Shown here in pieces: positions 50,058 to 59,511 of a stretch of DNA of 64,000 nt. Location: the NCBI RefSeq assembly GCF_000263715.2, contig NZ_CM001514.1, positions 606,936 to 670,935 of the forward strand, written 5' to 3'. The notes under the pieces are model-generated. The model was given only the letters and a program-made list of their open reading frames with translations. It had not been told where the DNA came from and ran no database searches. The DNA comes from Pseudomonas synxantha BG33R. GTDB taxonomy: Bacteria > Pseudomonadota > Gammaproteobacteria > Pseudomonadales > Pseudomonadaceae. Positions within the stretch are counted from its first letter, which is position 1. Every line of letters begins with the position of its first letter. A program made the translations under genes and the position numbers.

Positions 50058-52544
50058 ATGTCCGACTTGCTCGACCGTTACCCGTTGACCGCGGGCACCT
50101 ATCACGAACTGCTGGACGCCGGCGGCGCGGTGCGTGCCCATTGGCAGCGCTTGCTCGACCATCTGCAACGCAGTACGCCCGCACAACTGGCCCAGCGCCA
50201 GGCGTTGCTGACGCGGCAGATCCAGGAAAACGGCGTGACCTATAACGTCTACGCCGACCCCAAGGGCGCTGATCGCCCGTGGGAGCTGGACCTGCTGCCC
50301 CATGTGCTGGCCGCCGATGAGTGGCAGCAACTGTCGGCCGGCATCGCCCAGCGTGCGCGACTGCTCAATGCGGTGCTGGCCGACCTGTATGGCCCGCAGC
50401 GCCTGATCAAGGAAGGCTTGCTGCCGGCCGAACTGGTGTTCGGGCATAACAATTTCCTGTGGCCGTGCCAGGGCATCCAGCCGCCCGACGGTGCGTTCCT
50501 GCATCTGTACGCGGTCGACCTGGCGCGCACGCCGGATGGCCGCTGGTGGGTCACCGCCGACCGCACCCAAGCCCCGTCGGGCGCCGGCTACGCCCTGGAA
50601 AACCGCACCATCGTGTCTCGCGCCTTCCCGGATCTGTACCGTGATTTGCAGGTGCAGCACCTCACCGGTTTTTTTCGCACCTTGCAGGAAACCCTGGCCC
50701 GCCAGGCGCCCGGCGATGACCAGCCGCCACTGATCGTGCTGCTCACGCCGGGGCGTTTCAACGAAAGCTATTTCGAACATCTGTATCTCGCCCGTCAGCT
50801 CGGCTACCCACTGGTAGAAGGCGGCGACCTTACCGTGCGCGACAGCACGGTGTTCCTGAAAACCCTCAGCGGTCTGCGCCGGGTCCACGCGATCATGCGC
50901 CGCCTGGATGACGATTTCTGCGACCCTCTGGAGCTGCGTACCGACTCGGCCCTGGGCGTGCCCGGCCTGCTTGACGCCGTGCGCCAAGGCAATGTGCTGG
51001 TGGCCAATGCCTTGGGCAGCGGCGTGCTGGAGTCGCCGGGCTTGTTGGGGTTCCTGCCGAAGATCAACGAGTTCCTGTTCGGTGAAGCGCTGATCCTGCC
51101 GTCGATTGCCACCTGGTGGTGCGGTGAGGCACCGGTGCTGGCCGAGGCACTGGGCAAGCTCCCGGAACTGTTGATCAAGCCGGCGTTTCCTTCGCAAAGT
51201 TTCGCCCCGGTGTTCGGTCGTGATTTGAATGAACAACAACGCCAGGCCCTGGCCGAGCGGATGCGCGCGCGGCCTTACGCCTATGTCGCCCAGGAGCTGG
51301 CGCAGTTGTCCCAGGCGCCGGTGTGGCATACCGAAGAAGATCATCTGCAACACCGCGCCATCGGGATGCGTGTGTACGCGGTAGCCAGCGATGAGGGGTA
51401 TCGCGTGCTGCCCGGTGGCCTGACCCGTGTGGCCGCCGACGCCGATGCCGAAGTGGTGTCGATGCAACGCGGCGGTGCGAGCAAGGACACATGGGTGCTC
51501 GGCGAGCGCGCCAGCGCTGGTGAACAGTGGCGTGCCCAGCGCGCCATTGGCGTCCATGATCTGGTGCGCCGCGACCCGTATCTGCCGTCGCGGGTGGTGG
51601 AAAACCTGTTCTGGTTTGGCCGTTATTGCGAACGCTGCGATGACAGTGCGCGCTGGCTGCGCATTGTGCTGGCGCGTTATGTCGACGGCGACGATCCGTT
51701 GGCATTGCAGGCGGCGGTCGAACTTGGAGAAAGCCTGCGCCTGTTGCCGGAGGAGGGCGAGCTACCGGAGCGTCTGCTCGCGGCCTTGCTCGGTGATGAC
51801 TGGCCCTCAAGCCTGCGCGCCAATTTGCAGCGCTTGCAGTGGGCAGCGTCCCAGGTGCGCGGCAAGCTGTCGCGGGAAAACTGGCAGGCCCTGGTGGAGC
51901 TGCAACGCGAAGCCATGGAGCTGGAAAGCCAAGCCCCGGACTTCGGCGAGCTGCTGGATTTTCTCAACCGTTTGGTGATGTCTTTGGCGGCGCTGTCCGG
52001 GTTTGCCCTGGATGATATGACCCGCGATGAAGGCTGGCGCTTTTTGATGATGGGCCGGCGCATTGAGCGTCTGCAATTTCTCAGTACCAGCCTGGCAGCG
52101 TTTCTGCGCGGTGTGGCGGTGTTCGATCAGGCGGGGCTGGAGTGGTTGCTGGAGCTGGGCAACAGCAGCATCACCTATCGCTCGCGCTACCTGGCGGTGC
52201 CGCAGCTGATCCCGGTGCTCGACCTGTTGTTGCTCGATGAGCAGAACCCCCATGCGGTGCTGTTCCAGCTCAAACTGGTGAGCCGCACCGTGCGTCGGCT
52301 CAATGATGATTTTGGGGTGCCCAGGGAAACCGGCCTCGCGCCGTTGGTGGAGCGCCTGGGGCGCTTTGACCTGGGGTGCCTTGAAAACCCGTTGTTTGGC
52401 GAGCCCAGCGTGCGTGCCGCGCTGGATGGCCTGGCCGACCTGCTGCAAGCGGTCGCCGATGAGAGCGGGCAAGTGTCGGATCGCCTGGCGCTGCGCCATT
52501 TTGCCCATGTGGATGATGTCAGCCAGCAAACGGTGTCGGTGTGA
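50058..52544 (+). CDS. Circularly permuted ATP-grasp type 2 / alpha-E protein
   Basis: 828 residues. The N-terminal ~470 form a circularly permuted ATP-grasp domain (DUF407/DUF404; GHNNFLWPCQGI and VLLTPGRFNESYFEH); the C-terminal ~310 are the all-helical alpha-E domain (DUF403; VVENLFWFGRYCERCDD near residue 515). Such proteins are predicted peptide-bond-forming ligases that act with the neighbouring transglutaminase-like proteins. Its stop overlaps the next ATG (TGATG). Confidence 0.88.
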   Translation: MSDLLDRYPLTAGTYHELLDAGGAVRAHWQRLLDHLQRSTPAQLAQRQALLTRQIQENGVTYNVYADPKGADRPWELDLLPHVLAADEWQQLSAGIAQRARLLNAVLADLYGPQRLIKEGLLPAELVFGHNNFLWPCQGIQPPDGAFLHLYAVDLARTPDGRWWVTADRTQAPSGAGYALENRTIVSRAFPDLYRDLQVQHLTGFFRTLQETLARQAPGDDQPPLIVLLTPGRFNESYFEHLYLARQLGYPLVEGGDLTVRDSTVFLKTLSGLRRVHAIMRRLDDDFCDPLELRTDSALGVPGLLDAVRQGNVLVANALGSGVLESPGLLGFLPKINEFLFGEALILPSIATWWCGEAPVLAEALGKLPELLIKPAFPSQSFAPVFGRDLNEQQRQALAERMRARPYAYVAQELAQLSQAPVWHTEEDHLQHRAIGMRVYAVASDEGYRVLPGGLTRVAADADAEVVSMQRGGASKDTWVLGERASAGEQWRAQRAIGVHDLVRRDPYLPSRVVENLFWFGRYCERCDDSARWLRIVLARYVDGDDPLALQAAVELGESLRLLPEEGELPERLLAALLGDDWPSSLRANLQRLQWAASQVRGKLSRENWQALVELQREAMELESQAPDFGELLDFLNRLVMSLAALSGFALDDMTRDEGWRFLMMGRRIERLQFLSTSLAAFLRGVAVFDQAGLEWLLELGNSSITYRSRYLAVPQLIPVLDLLLLDEQNPHAVLFQLKLVSRTVRRLNDDFGVPRETGLAPLVERLGRFDLGCLENPLFGEPSVRAALDGLADLLQAVADESGQVSDRLALRHFAHVDDVSQQTVSV

Positions 52545-53434
52545 TGAGTGCGCGCTATCAGATTTTTCACGATACCCATTACCACTACGACAGCCCGGTG
52601 TCCCTGGCCCAGCAGCTGGCGCATCTGTGGCCACGGCCGTGTACGTGGCAGCGTTGCACCTGGCAAACCCTGGACATCAGCCCGCCGCCTTCTTCACGCC
52701 GCGATGAGCTGGACGTGTTTGGCAACCCGATCACGCGCCTGGCGTTCGAGCGGCCTCATGATGAGCTGCTGGTCAATGCCGGGTTGACCGTGGAAGTGCT
52801 GGCGCGACCCGCGCTGGACCTAGGGCAATCGCCGGCGTGGGACCGCACCCGTGACAGTTTTACCTACAGCAGCCAGGCGCTGTCGATGGAGGTGATTGAA
52901 GCCTGCCGCTATCGCTTCGAATCGCCGTACGTGCATCTGAAAAAAACCTTCGTCGAGTTCTCTGAAAGCTGCTTCCCGCCTGGCGAGCCGTTGTTGGTCG
53001 GCGTGCAGGCGTTGATGCAAAAGATTTTCAGCGAATTCACCTTTGATGCCGAAGCCACTCAGGTCGCCACGCCGCTGGTGGAGGTGCTGGAGCGTCGTCG
53101 CGGCGTGTGCCAGGACTTCGCCCACCTGATGCTCGCCTGCCTGCGCTCACGGGGCCTGGCGGCGCGCTACATCAGCGGCTACCTGCTGACCCAGCCACCG
53201 CCCGGCCAGCCACGGCTGATCGGCGCCGATGCGTCCCATGCGTGGGTCTCGGTATTCTGCCCGCGGTTGGGCTGGGTGGATTTCGATCCGACCAACAATG
53301 TGCAGCCGGCACTGGAGCACATCACCCTGGCCTGGGGCCGGGATTTCTCCGATGTGTCGCCGTTGCGTGGGGTGATTCTGGGGGGAGGGAGCCATGACCC
53401 GGAGGTGCGGGTGACGGTGATGCCGCTGGAGTAG
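52544..53434 (+). CDS. Transglutaminase-like cysteine protease family protein
   Basis: 296 residues: an N-terminal beta domain (about 1-95) and a C-terminal transglutaminase fold with triad Cys189 (GVCQDF), His232 (SHAW) and Asp248 (DFDPT). Third gene of the operon, coupled to the ATP-grasp/alpha-E gene. A GTG one codon earlier is also possible. Predicted to cleave or transfer peptides made by its partners; no substrate known. Confidence 0.88.
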   Translation: MSARYQIFHDTHYHYDSPVSLAQQLAHLWPRPCTWQRCTWQTLDISPPPSSRRDELDVFGNPITRLAFERPHDELLVNAGLTVEVLARPALDLGQSPAWDRTRDSFTYSSQALSMEVIEACRYRFESPYVHLKKTFVEFSESCFPPGEPLLVGVQALMQKIFSEFTFDAEATQVATPLVEVLERRRGVCQDFAHLMLACLRSRGLAARYISGYLLTQPPPGQPRLIGADASHAWVSVFCPRLGWVDFDPTNNVQPALEHITLAWGRDFSDVSPLRGVILGGGSHDPEVRVTVMPLE

Positions 53435-53480
53435 CGGTGGGTTGGGGGGAACAGGGAGGGCCTGCTCACCCCAACAAAAT

Positions 53481-53663
53481 TTATTCAGCCGGGTCTTTCG
53501 GGGTTTCGGTCTCGTCAGTTGCTGCTTCACCTTCCGCATCCGGGTTCAGCGCGCCGGCTTCTTCGTCTGCAGCGGCTTTCTTGCGTTGCAGCTTTTCCTC
53601 TTTCTTCTGTTCCTTTGCCAAGTCTCTCTGACGTTTGGCGAAGGAGTAATTAGGTTTGGCCAT
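53481..53663 (-). CDS. Small Lys/Glu-rich conserved protein
   Basis: 60 residues, MAKPNYSFAKRQRDLAKEQK, a strongly basic coiled segment followed by an acidic Glu/Asp/Ala tail. I recall near-identical short proteins in other pseudomonads but no function. The start at MAKPNY is chosen because the 50 codons before it look non-coding. It is convergent with the transglutaminase operon. Confidence 0.72.
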   Translation of the reverse strand: MAKPNYSFAKRQRDLAKEQKKEEKLQRKKAAADEEAGALNPDAEGEAATDETETPKDPAE

Positions 53664-53995
53664 GGGCGATCCTCTAGGGTCGAAGGTGAGGGTAGGCGGC
53701 GCGTAGCTGCCTTGGGTCGTCATGGTAGCAGCTTCAGGGTGCCCTTTGCTTTCACTTACCGCAGGCGTAGGCGGCCAGCAGGCCGTTGAACAGGTGGTTG
53801 AGGTGCATGGCATGAACTCCCGTGAGTGATGGGGCGATCATAGGCAGGGTGCGGCAGTTTGGCTGGTTGATTGTGTTGATCAACCTGATAGCCTAAAGTT
53901 GTATACAATCTGTTGATGCAGATCATAAGAAACTAAGCCTGCTTGAGGCACCCTTGTCGCAATACGCGTTTTCTAACCCTGCCCTGGAGATTCAC
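53664..53995. other. Intergenic region upstream of azu
   Basis: 332 bp between the small basic protein gene and azurin. It holds an ANR-like box at 53913 and a tiny minus-strand frame (53752-53808) of 18 codons with GGGAG before it. Otherwise nothing that I can name. Confidence 0.5.
53913..53926 (+). promoter_or_regulatory. ANR/FNR-type box upstream of azu
   Basis: TTGATGCAGATCAT matches TTGAT-N4-ATCAA at 9 of 10 fixed positions and is centred about 76 bp before the azurin ATG. Azurin is under ANR control in P. aeruginosa, so low-oxygen induction is likely here too. Confidence 0.62.
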
Positions 53996-54442
53996 ATGTT
54001 CGCCAAACTCGTTGCTGTTTCCCTGCTGACTCTGGCTAGCGGCCAGTTGCTTGCTGCAGAGTGCAAGGTCACTGTCGACTCCACCGACCAGATGTCTTTC
54101 AATACCAAAGAAATCACCATCGACAAGAGCTGCAAGCAGTTCACCGTTGAGCTGACTCACTCGGGCAACCTGCCCAAGAACGTGATGGGGCATAACTGGG
54201 TGCTGACCACTGAAGCCAACATGCAGCCTGTGGCTACTGACGGTATGGCTGCAGGTATCGATAAGGATTATCTGAAAGCCGGTGATGAGCGCATCATCGC
54301 CCACACCAAGATCATTGGTGCTGGCGAGAAAGACTCGGTGACCTTCGACGTCTCCAAGCTCAAAGCCGATGAGAAGTACAGCTTCTTCTGCTCGTTCCCT
54401 GGCCACATCTCGATGATGAAAGGTGCCGTGGTCCTGAAGTAA
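53996..54442 (+). CDS. azu: Azurin
   Basis: Periplasmic type I copper protein that carries electrons in respiration and denitrification. The 148-residue precursor has a 20-residue signal peptide (cut after LLA) and a 128-residue mature chain, the same length as P. aeruginosa azurin. Copper ligands are visible: the MGHNW histidine and, near the end, Cys112, His117 and Met121 in [14 protein letters not shown] lies about 10 bp before the ATG. Neighbours nadE and pncB match the P. aeruginosa order. Confidence 0.97.
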   Translation: MFAKLVAVSLLTLASGQLLAAECKVTVDSTDQMSFNTKEITIDKSCKQFTVELTHSGNLPKNVMGHNWVLTTEANMQPVATDGMAAGIDKDYLKAGDERIIAHTKIIGAGEKDSVTFDVSKLKADEKYSFFCSFPGHISMMKGAVVLK

Positions 54443-54458
54443 CACCGCGTTATCGTTC

Positions 54459-54540
54459 ATCGCAGGCAAGCCAGCTCCCACATTCGACCACATTCTCATG
54501 TTGGAACTCGGTCAAGTGTGGGAGCTGGCTTGCCTGCGAT
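54459..54540. repeat. REPIN
   Basis: An inverted pair of the GGGAGCTGGCTTGCC class between the convergent azu and nadE. Confidence 0.9.
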
Positions 54541-54551
54541 GGCGGTCTACC

Positions 54552-55379
54552 TCAAGGCGCAAACGGCATCACCCGCTTGTGCTCAGTCTTGCGATACGTC
54601 TCGCAGATAATCCTGAACGCCTCCTCACGCACCGGCTCACCGTGCAGGAACGCATCAATCTCTGCATAGGTCACGCCATGTGACGCTTCGTCCGGCTTGC
54701 CCGGCGACAAGTCTTCCAGGTCCGCCGTCGGGATCTTTTCTACCAGTGACTCGGGCGCACCAAAATGCCGGGCAATCGCTCGCACCTGGTTTTTCACCAG
54801 CCCGCTCAATGGCGCCAGATCGCAGGCACCATCACCGAACTTGGTGAAAAAGCCCATCACCGCTTCCGCCGCATGGTCGGTACCAATCACCAGGCCACTG
54901 GCCGCGCCGGCGATGGTGTACTGCGCCACCATGCGCATACGCGCCTTGGTGTTGCCCAGTACGAAGTCGCGGGACACCGCCGCCTTGCCTTCAAACGCTG
55001 CGACTTCATTGGCCAGGGCTTTGACCGCCGGGCCGATGTTGACGGTGTGGCGCTCGTCCGGCTCGATGAAGTCCACCGAAGCCTGGGCTTCGTGTTCGTC
55101 GAACTGGGTTTCATAGGGCAGGCGCACGGCGATAAAACGATAAGCCTCATCGCCACTGCTGGCGCGCAGTTCCTGCACGGCACGTTGGGCCAACAGGCCT
55201 GCGGTCAGGGAGTCGACGCCGCCGCTGATGCCCAGCACCAGGGCCTTGAGCCCGGAATTGCGCAGGCAGTCCTGGATAAAGGCTACGCGCCTGGCGACTT
55301 CTGCCTCCAGTGCGGCCTGGTCTTTGAACGGCGCTTGCACCTTGAGCTGCTGCGCAATCTCACGCTGTACGGCTTGCAT
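54552..55379 (-). CDS. nadE: Ammonia-dependent NAD+ synthetase
   Basis: Final step of NAD synthesis, amidating nicotinate adenine dinucleotide. 275 residues, with the PP-loop motif GISGGVDS near residue 53 and no glutaminase domain, so ammonia is the nitrogen donor as in E. coli NadE. It lies 3 bp after pncB on the same strand; the pair forms a nicotinate salvage operon. Confidence 0.96.
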   Translation of the reverse strand: MQAVQREIAQQLKVQAPFKDQAALEAEVARRVAFIQDCLRNSGLKALVLGISGGVDSLTAGLLAQRAVQELRASSGDEAYRFIAVRLPYETQFDEHEAQASVDFIEPDERHTVNIGPAVKALANEVAAFEGKAAVSRDFVLGNTKARMRMVAQYTIAGAASGLVIGTDHAAEAVMGFFTKFGDGACDLAPLSGLVKNQVRAIARHFGAPESLVEKIPTADLEDLSPGKPDEASHGVTYAEIDAFLHGEPVREEAFRIICETYRKTEHKRVMPFAP

Positions 55380-55382
55380 GCT

Positions 55383-56597
55383 TCACTCCTTGCTGGATAG
55401 GGCAGGTACTTTGAAAACGTGACGCAAATAGGCGACAAAGTTGGGGTCGGTGCAATGGGTCTTGCCCGCTTCATCGGAAATCTTGGCGACGGGCTGGCCA
55501 TTGCAGGCGGTCATTTTAAGCACGATGCTCATCGGTTCCACCCCCGGAATGTCGCAGGTGAGGTTGGTGCCGATACCAAAGCTCACATTGATCCGACCCC
55601 GCAACGCGCGGAATATTTCCAACGCCTTGGGCAGCGTCAGACTGTCGGAGAACACCAGGGTCTTGCTCATCGGTTCGATGCCCAGCTTGTGGTAGTGAGC
55701 GATGGCTTTTTCCGCCCACTGAATCGGATCACCGGAGTCGTGGCGCAGGCCGTCGAACAGCTTGGCAAAGTACAAGTCGAAGTCGCCGAGGAAGGCGTCA
55801 GTGGTGATGCAATCGGTCAGGGCAATGCCCAGCAGGCCACGGTATTCGCGCACCCAGCAATCCAGGGCGGCGATCTGGCTGTCGATCAGGCGTGGGCCCA
55901 GTTGCTGGTGGGCCATGATCCATTCGTGGGCCATGGTGCCCAGCGGCTTCATATCGAACTCGCGAGCCAGGTGCACGTTGCTGGTGCCGACAAAGCGCCC
56001 TGGGAAGTCGTGTTTGAGCACGCTGACCACTTCTTCCTGCACGCGGTACGAGAAGCGGCGGCGCGTGCCGAAGTCGGCCACTTGCAGTTCCGAGAGTTCA
56101 TCGCTGGCGGCATTGGCCGTCAGCCAATCGAACTTGCGATACAGCTGTTCGCGGGCCTGTTCGAGGATCACGGTCTGGTAGCGATAGCGGTTACGCACTT
56201 CGCTGACGATGGCCAGCATCGGCACTTCAAACAGGATCACATGCAGCCACGGTCCGCGCAGGCGGATAAACAACTCGCCGTTCTCGATACCGGTCTGCAC
56301 ATAGCGCAGGTTGAAACGGAACAGCCCGAGGAAGCGCAAAAAATCCGGCTTCATAAAGCTGATGCGTTCCAGAAAGCCCAGTTGATCGGGGCTCAGGCTC
56401 AATTCGGCGAGGCGTTCGATCTGGTAACGGATCTCCGCCAGGTACGGGCGCAGGTCTTCGCTGTTGCGGCAACGGAACTCCCATTCAACTTCCACATTGG
56501 GGTAGTTGTGCAGCACCGCCTGCATCATGGTCAGCTTGTAGAAGTCGGTGTCGAGCAGGTTCTGCACGATGCGATCGGCAAACACACTCTCGCTCAT
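55383..56597 (-). CDS. pncB: Nicotinate phosphoribosyltransferase
   Basis: Converts nicotinate and PRPP to nicotinate mononucleotide. 404 residues, with the N-terminal [15 protein letters not shown] and the GTMAHEW motif around the histidine that is phosphorylated during catalysis. I used [12 protein letters not shown]; upstream codons are not conserved. Operon with nadE. Confidence 0.96.
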   Translation of the reverse strand: MSESVFADRIVQNLLDTDFYKLTMMQAVLHNYPNVEVEWEFRCRNSEDLRPYLAEIRYQIERLAELSLSPDQLGFLERISFMKPDFLRFLGLFRFNLRYVQTGIENGELFIRLRGPWLHVILFEVPMLAIVSEVRNRYRYQTVILEQAREQLYRKFDWLTANAASDELSELQVADFGTRRRFSYRVQEEVVSVLKHDFPGRFVGTSNVHLAREFDMKPLGTMAHEWIMAHQQLGPRLIDSQIAALDCWVREYRGLLGIALTDCITTDAFLGDFDLYFAKLFDGLRHDSGDPIQWAEKAIAHYHKLGIEPMSKTLVFSDSLTLPKALEIFRALRGRINVSFGIGTNLTCDIPGVEPMSIVLKMTACNGQPVAKISDEAGKTHCTDPNFVAYLRHVFKVPALSSKE

Positions 56598-56721
56598 AAC
56601 GGGAATCTCCAGACGGCTCGGCGATGGGCGCCGGCCTTTACGCACAATTAAGGAAGGGGGCTAGTGGCGCATAGACCTGTGGGGTTTTGCCAGTGATTTT
56701 TTCAGTAAGGCCAGAGGCGCC

Positions 56722-56788
56722 ATCGCAGGCAAGCCAGCTCCCACATTTGAAATGCATTCCAAACGGTGGGAGCTGGCTTGCCTGCGAT
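56722..56788. repeat. REPIN
   Basis: A GGGAGCTGGCTTGCC-class inverted pair between pncB and the LysR gene. Confidence 0.9.
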
Positions 56789-56804
56789 GGCGATTCTCCA
56801 GGCG

Positions 56805-57695
56805 CTAAAGCACCTGCTCCATCATCCACTTCACAAATTCGCGCACCTTCGGCACCTCCGCCGAATGCTCAGGATAAGCCAGGTAATACGCATCCTGGCT
56901 CGGCATCGCATGTTGCCAGGGAATCACCAGCTTGCCCTCGGCCAATTCCTCTTCCACCAGAAAGCGCGGCAACAGCGCCACGCCACAACCCACCTGCGCG
57001 GCCCGAATACACATATAAAAAGTGTCGAACCGCGGCCCGTGGTAGCTGTGTTCGGTGTGGAAGCCCTGGCTGGCGAACCAGTCATGCCAGCCCTGGGGTC
57101 GCGAGGCGTTTTGCAGCAACACCAGGTCGCTCAGTTGCGTGGGGTCGGTGAAAGGCTGCGCCGGCAGGCTCTCCGGCGCGCATACCGGCACCAGCTCTTC
57201 ACTGAACAGCTTCAGGCTCTCAGTACCCGGGCGAGCGCCCTGGCCGAAATAGAACGCCATGTCCGCCTTGCCTTGCAGCAGCTCGTCCGGCTGCTGTTCG
57301 TTGCACAGGTCCAGGTGGATCTGCGGGTGACGCAGGCGCCAACCCTTGAGGCGCGGCACCAGCCAGCGCGCGCCGAAGGTATAGGGCGTGGACACGCGCA
57401 GCACCTCGGTCTCGCCGCCGTAGGAGCGCAGGTAATGGGTAGACATCTCCACCTGTGTGAGGATCTTGCGCACTTCCACCAGGTACAGGTCGCCCGCCGG
57501 GGTCATCTGCAAGCGGCGGCGCACTCTGCGAAACAGCAGGTGCTGCAACAACTCTTCCAACTGCGCCACCTGTTTGCTCACGGCGCTTTGTGTGAGGTTC
57601 AGCTCTTCGGCGGCGCGGGTGAAGCTCAGGTGGCGGGTGGCGGCTTCGAAGCACTGCAGGGCGGTGATCGACGGCAAATGTCTTTTGTTCAGCAC
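56805..57695 (-). CDS. LysR-family regulator divergent from amaB
   Basis: 296 residues with a winged helix-turn-helix (about 1-65, LSFTRAAEELNLTQSAVSKQ) and a LysR substrate domain. The start is GTG (VLNKRHLPSIT) after AGAGGC; the frame stays open much further upstream, into amaB on the other strand, which is overlap and not coding. Divergent from amaB with 153 bp between, so it probably regulates amaBA; a matching LysR gene sits next to amaAB in P. putida. Confidence 0.92.
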   Translation of the reverse strand: MLNKRHLPSITALQCFEAATRHLSFTRAAEELNLTQSAVSKQVAQLEELLQHLLFRRVRRRLQMTPAGDLYLVEVRKILTQVEMSTHYLRSYGGETEVLRVSTPYTFGARWLVPRLKGWRLRHPQIHLDLCNEQQPDELLQGKADMAFYFGQGARPGTESLKLFSEELVPVCAPESLPAQPFTDPTQLSDLVLLQNASRPQGWHDWFASQGFHTEHSYHGPRFDTFYMCIRAAQVGCGVALLPRFLVEEELAEGKLVIPWQHAMPSQDAYYLAYPEHSAEVPKVREFVKWMMEQVL

Positions 57696-57848
57696 GGCTT
57701 GCCTCTTTTTATTCTTTGCATGAATAAACGGAATGATATCTCGCCTAATCGTCGTTTGTTGGCAAGTCTTGGGCCAGCTACAAATAGGGCCAGGATCGCC
57801 GTGCGTATTGCGGCGCGAATTTTTGTATGCAGATTGAAGGAGTGACCC

Positions 57849-59339
57849 ATGGTTGCCGCATTGCTTGATCGTCTCGGGGTAAACCCGGCGCTGTACCAGG
57901 CGGGCAAACAGCCCGTGCATTCGCCGATTGATGGCAGCCGTATCGGCAGTGTGCACTGGGAAGGCGCCGCCGAGGTGGAGCAACAGGTCAGTCGTGCCGA
58001 GCATGCATTTGAGGCTTGGCGCAAAGTGCCGGCGCCGCGGCGTGGCGAGCTGGTGCGCCAGTTTGGCGACGTACTGCGCCAATACAAGGCCGACCTCGGC
58101 GAGCTGGTCTCCTGGGAAGCCGGCAAGATCACTCAGGAAGGCTTGGGTGAAGTCCAGGAAATGATCGACATCTGCGACTTCGCCGTGGGCCTGTCCCGAC
58201 AGTTGTACGGCTTGACCATCGCCTCCGAGCGCCCAGGCCACCATATGCGTGAAACCTGGCACCCGCTGGGCGTGGTCGGGGTGATCAGCGCCTTCAACTT
58301 CCCGGTGGCCGTATGGGCCTGGAACACCGCGCTGGCATTGGTGTGCGGCAACGCAGTGATCTGGAAACCCTCTGAAAAGACCCCGCTCACCGCCCTGGCG
58401 TGCCAGGCGCTGTTCGAGCGTGTATTGAGCAAGTTTGATGATGCTCCCGAGTACCTGAGCCAGGTGATCATCGGCGGCCGCGACGCCGGCGCCGCGCTGG
58501 TGGACGATCCGCGTGTGGCCCTGATCAGTGCCACCGGCAGCACGCGCATGGGCCGCGAAGTGGCGCCGAAAGTCGCGGCGCGCTTCGCCCGTAGCATTCT
58601 TGAACTGGGTGGCAACAACGCGATGATCCTCGGCCCAAGCGCCGACCTGGACATGGCCGTGCGCGCCATCCTGTTCAGCGCCGTCGGCACTGCCGGCCAA
58701 CGCTGCACCACCTTGCGCCGGCTGATCGCCCATGAATCGGTCAAGGAGGACATCGTCACCCGCCTCAAGGCTGCCTACTCCAAGGTGCGCATCGGCCACC
58801 CGCTGGAAGGCAACCTGATCGGCCCGCTGATCGACAAGCAGGGTTTTGACAACATGCAGGACGCCCTGGAGCAAGCCTTGAGCGAAGGCGGCAAGGTGTT
58901 CGGCGGCAAGCGCCAACTGCAAGACACATTCCCCAACGCTTACTACGTCTCGCCGGCAATTGTGGAAATGCCCGAGCAAAGCGACGTGGTGTGTACGGAA
59001 ACCTTCGCGCCGATTCTCTACGTGGTCGGCTACACCGACTTCGCCGAAGCCCTGCGCTTGAACAACTCGGTGCCACAGGGGCTGTCGTCATGCATCTTCA
59101 CCACGGATGTGCGTGAAGCCGAGCAATTCATGTCGGCGGTGGGCAGTGATTGCGGGATTGCCAACGTCAATATCGGCCCGAGCGGCGCGGAGATCGGGGG
59201 GGCCTTTGGCGGTGAAAAAGAGACTGGCGGCGGGAGAGAGTCGGGGTCGGATGCGTGGCGCGGGTATATGCGCCGCCAGACCAATACCGTGAACTACTCG
59301 CTGGAATTGCCTCTGGCCCAAGGCATTACCTTCGACTGA
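57849..59339 (+). CDS. amaB: L-piperidine-6-carboxylate (alpha-aminoadipate semialdehyde) dehydrogenase
   Basis: NAD-dependent aldehyde dehydrogenase of the antiquitin (ALDH7) type that converts delta1-piperideine-6-carboxylate to 2-aminoadipate in the pipecolate branch of lysine catabolism. 496 residues; catalytic Cys286 (GQRCTT) and Glu252 (LELGGNN). It is followed by amaA after a REPIN, and a divergent LysR gene lies upstream, the same set as in P. putida. Confidence 0.9.
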   Translation: MVAALLDRLGVNPALYQAGKQPVHSPIDGSRIGSVHWEGAAEVEQQVSRAEHAFEAWRKVPAPRRGELVRQFGDVLRQYKADLGELVSWEAGKITQEGLGEVQEMIDICDFAVGLSRQLYGLTIASERPGHHMRETWHPLGVVGVISAFNFPVAVWAWNTALALVCGNAVIWKPSEKTPLTALACQALFERVLSKFDDAPEYLSQVIIGGRDAGAALVDDPRVALISATGSTRMGREVAPKVAARFARSILELGGNNAMILGPSADLDMAVRAILFSAVGTAGQRCTTLRRLIAHESVKEDIVTRLKAAYSKVRIGHPLEGNLIGPLIDKQGFDNMQDALEQALSEGGKVFGGKRQLQDTFPNAYYVSPAIVEMPEQSDVVCTETFAPILYVVGYTDFAEALRLNNSVPQGLSSCIFTTDVREAEQFMSAVGSDCGIANVNIGPSGAEIGGAFGGEKETGGGRESGSDAWRGYMRRQTNTVNYSLELPLAQGITFD

Positions 59340-59363
59340 GCCCACGCGTCGAAGTGAGATCAA

Positions 59364-59457
59364 AATGTGGGAGGGGGCTTGCTCCCGATAGCAGTGTTTC
59401 AGTCAGCAAATCTGTAGCTGACCCACCGCTATCGGGAGCAAGCCCCCTCCCACATTT
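59364..59457. repeat. REPIN
   Basis: An inverted pair of the GGGAGGGGGCTTGCTCCCGAT class between amaB and amaA. Its spacer is similar to that of the REPIN at 31814. Confidence 0.9.
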
Positions 59458-59511
59458 GATCAGATTTTCAATTCTGAAAAGTTGTTTGTTAGGTCTCATC
59501 GGAGTCTGGCA

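Noticed and set aside
57696..58979. A 724-residue regulator made by extending the LysR frame upstream
   Set aside because: The extension is antisense to amaB and not conserved; the helix-turn-helix begins a few residues after the GTG at 57695, which has a good ribosome site.
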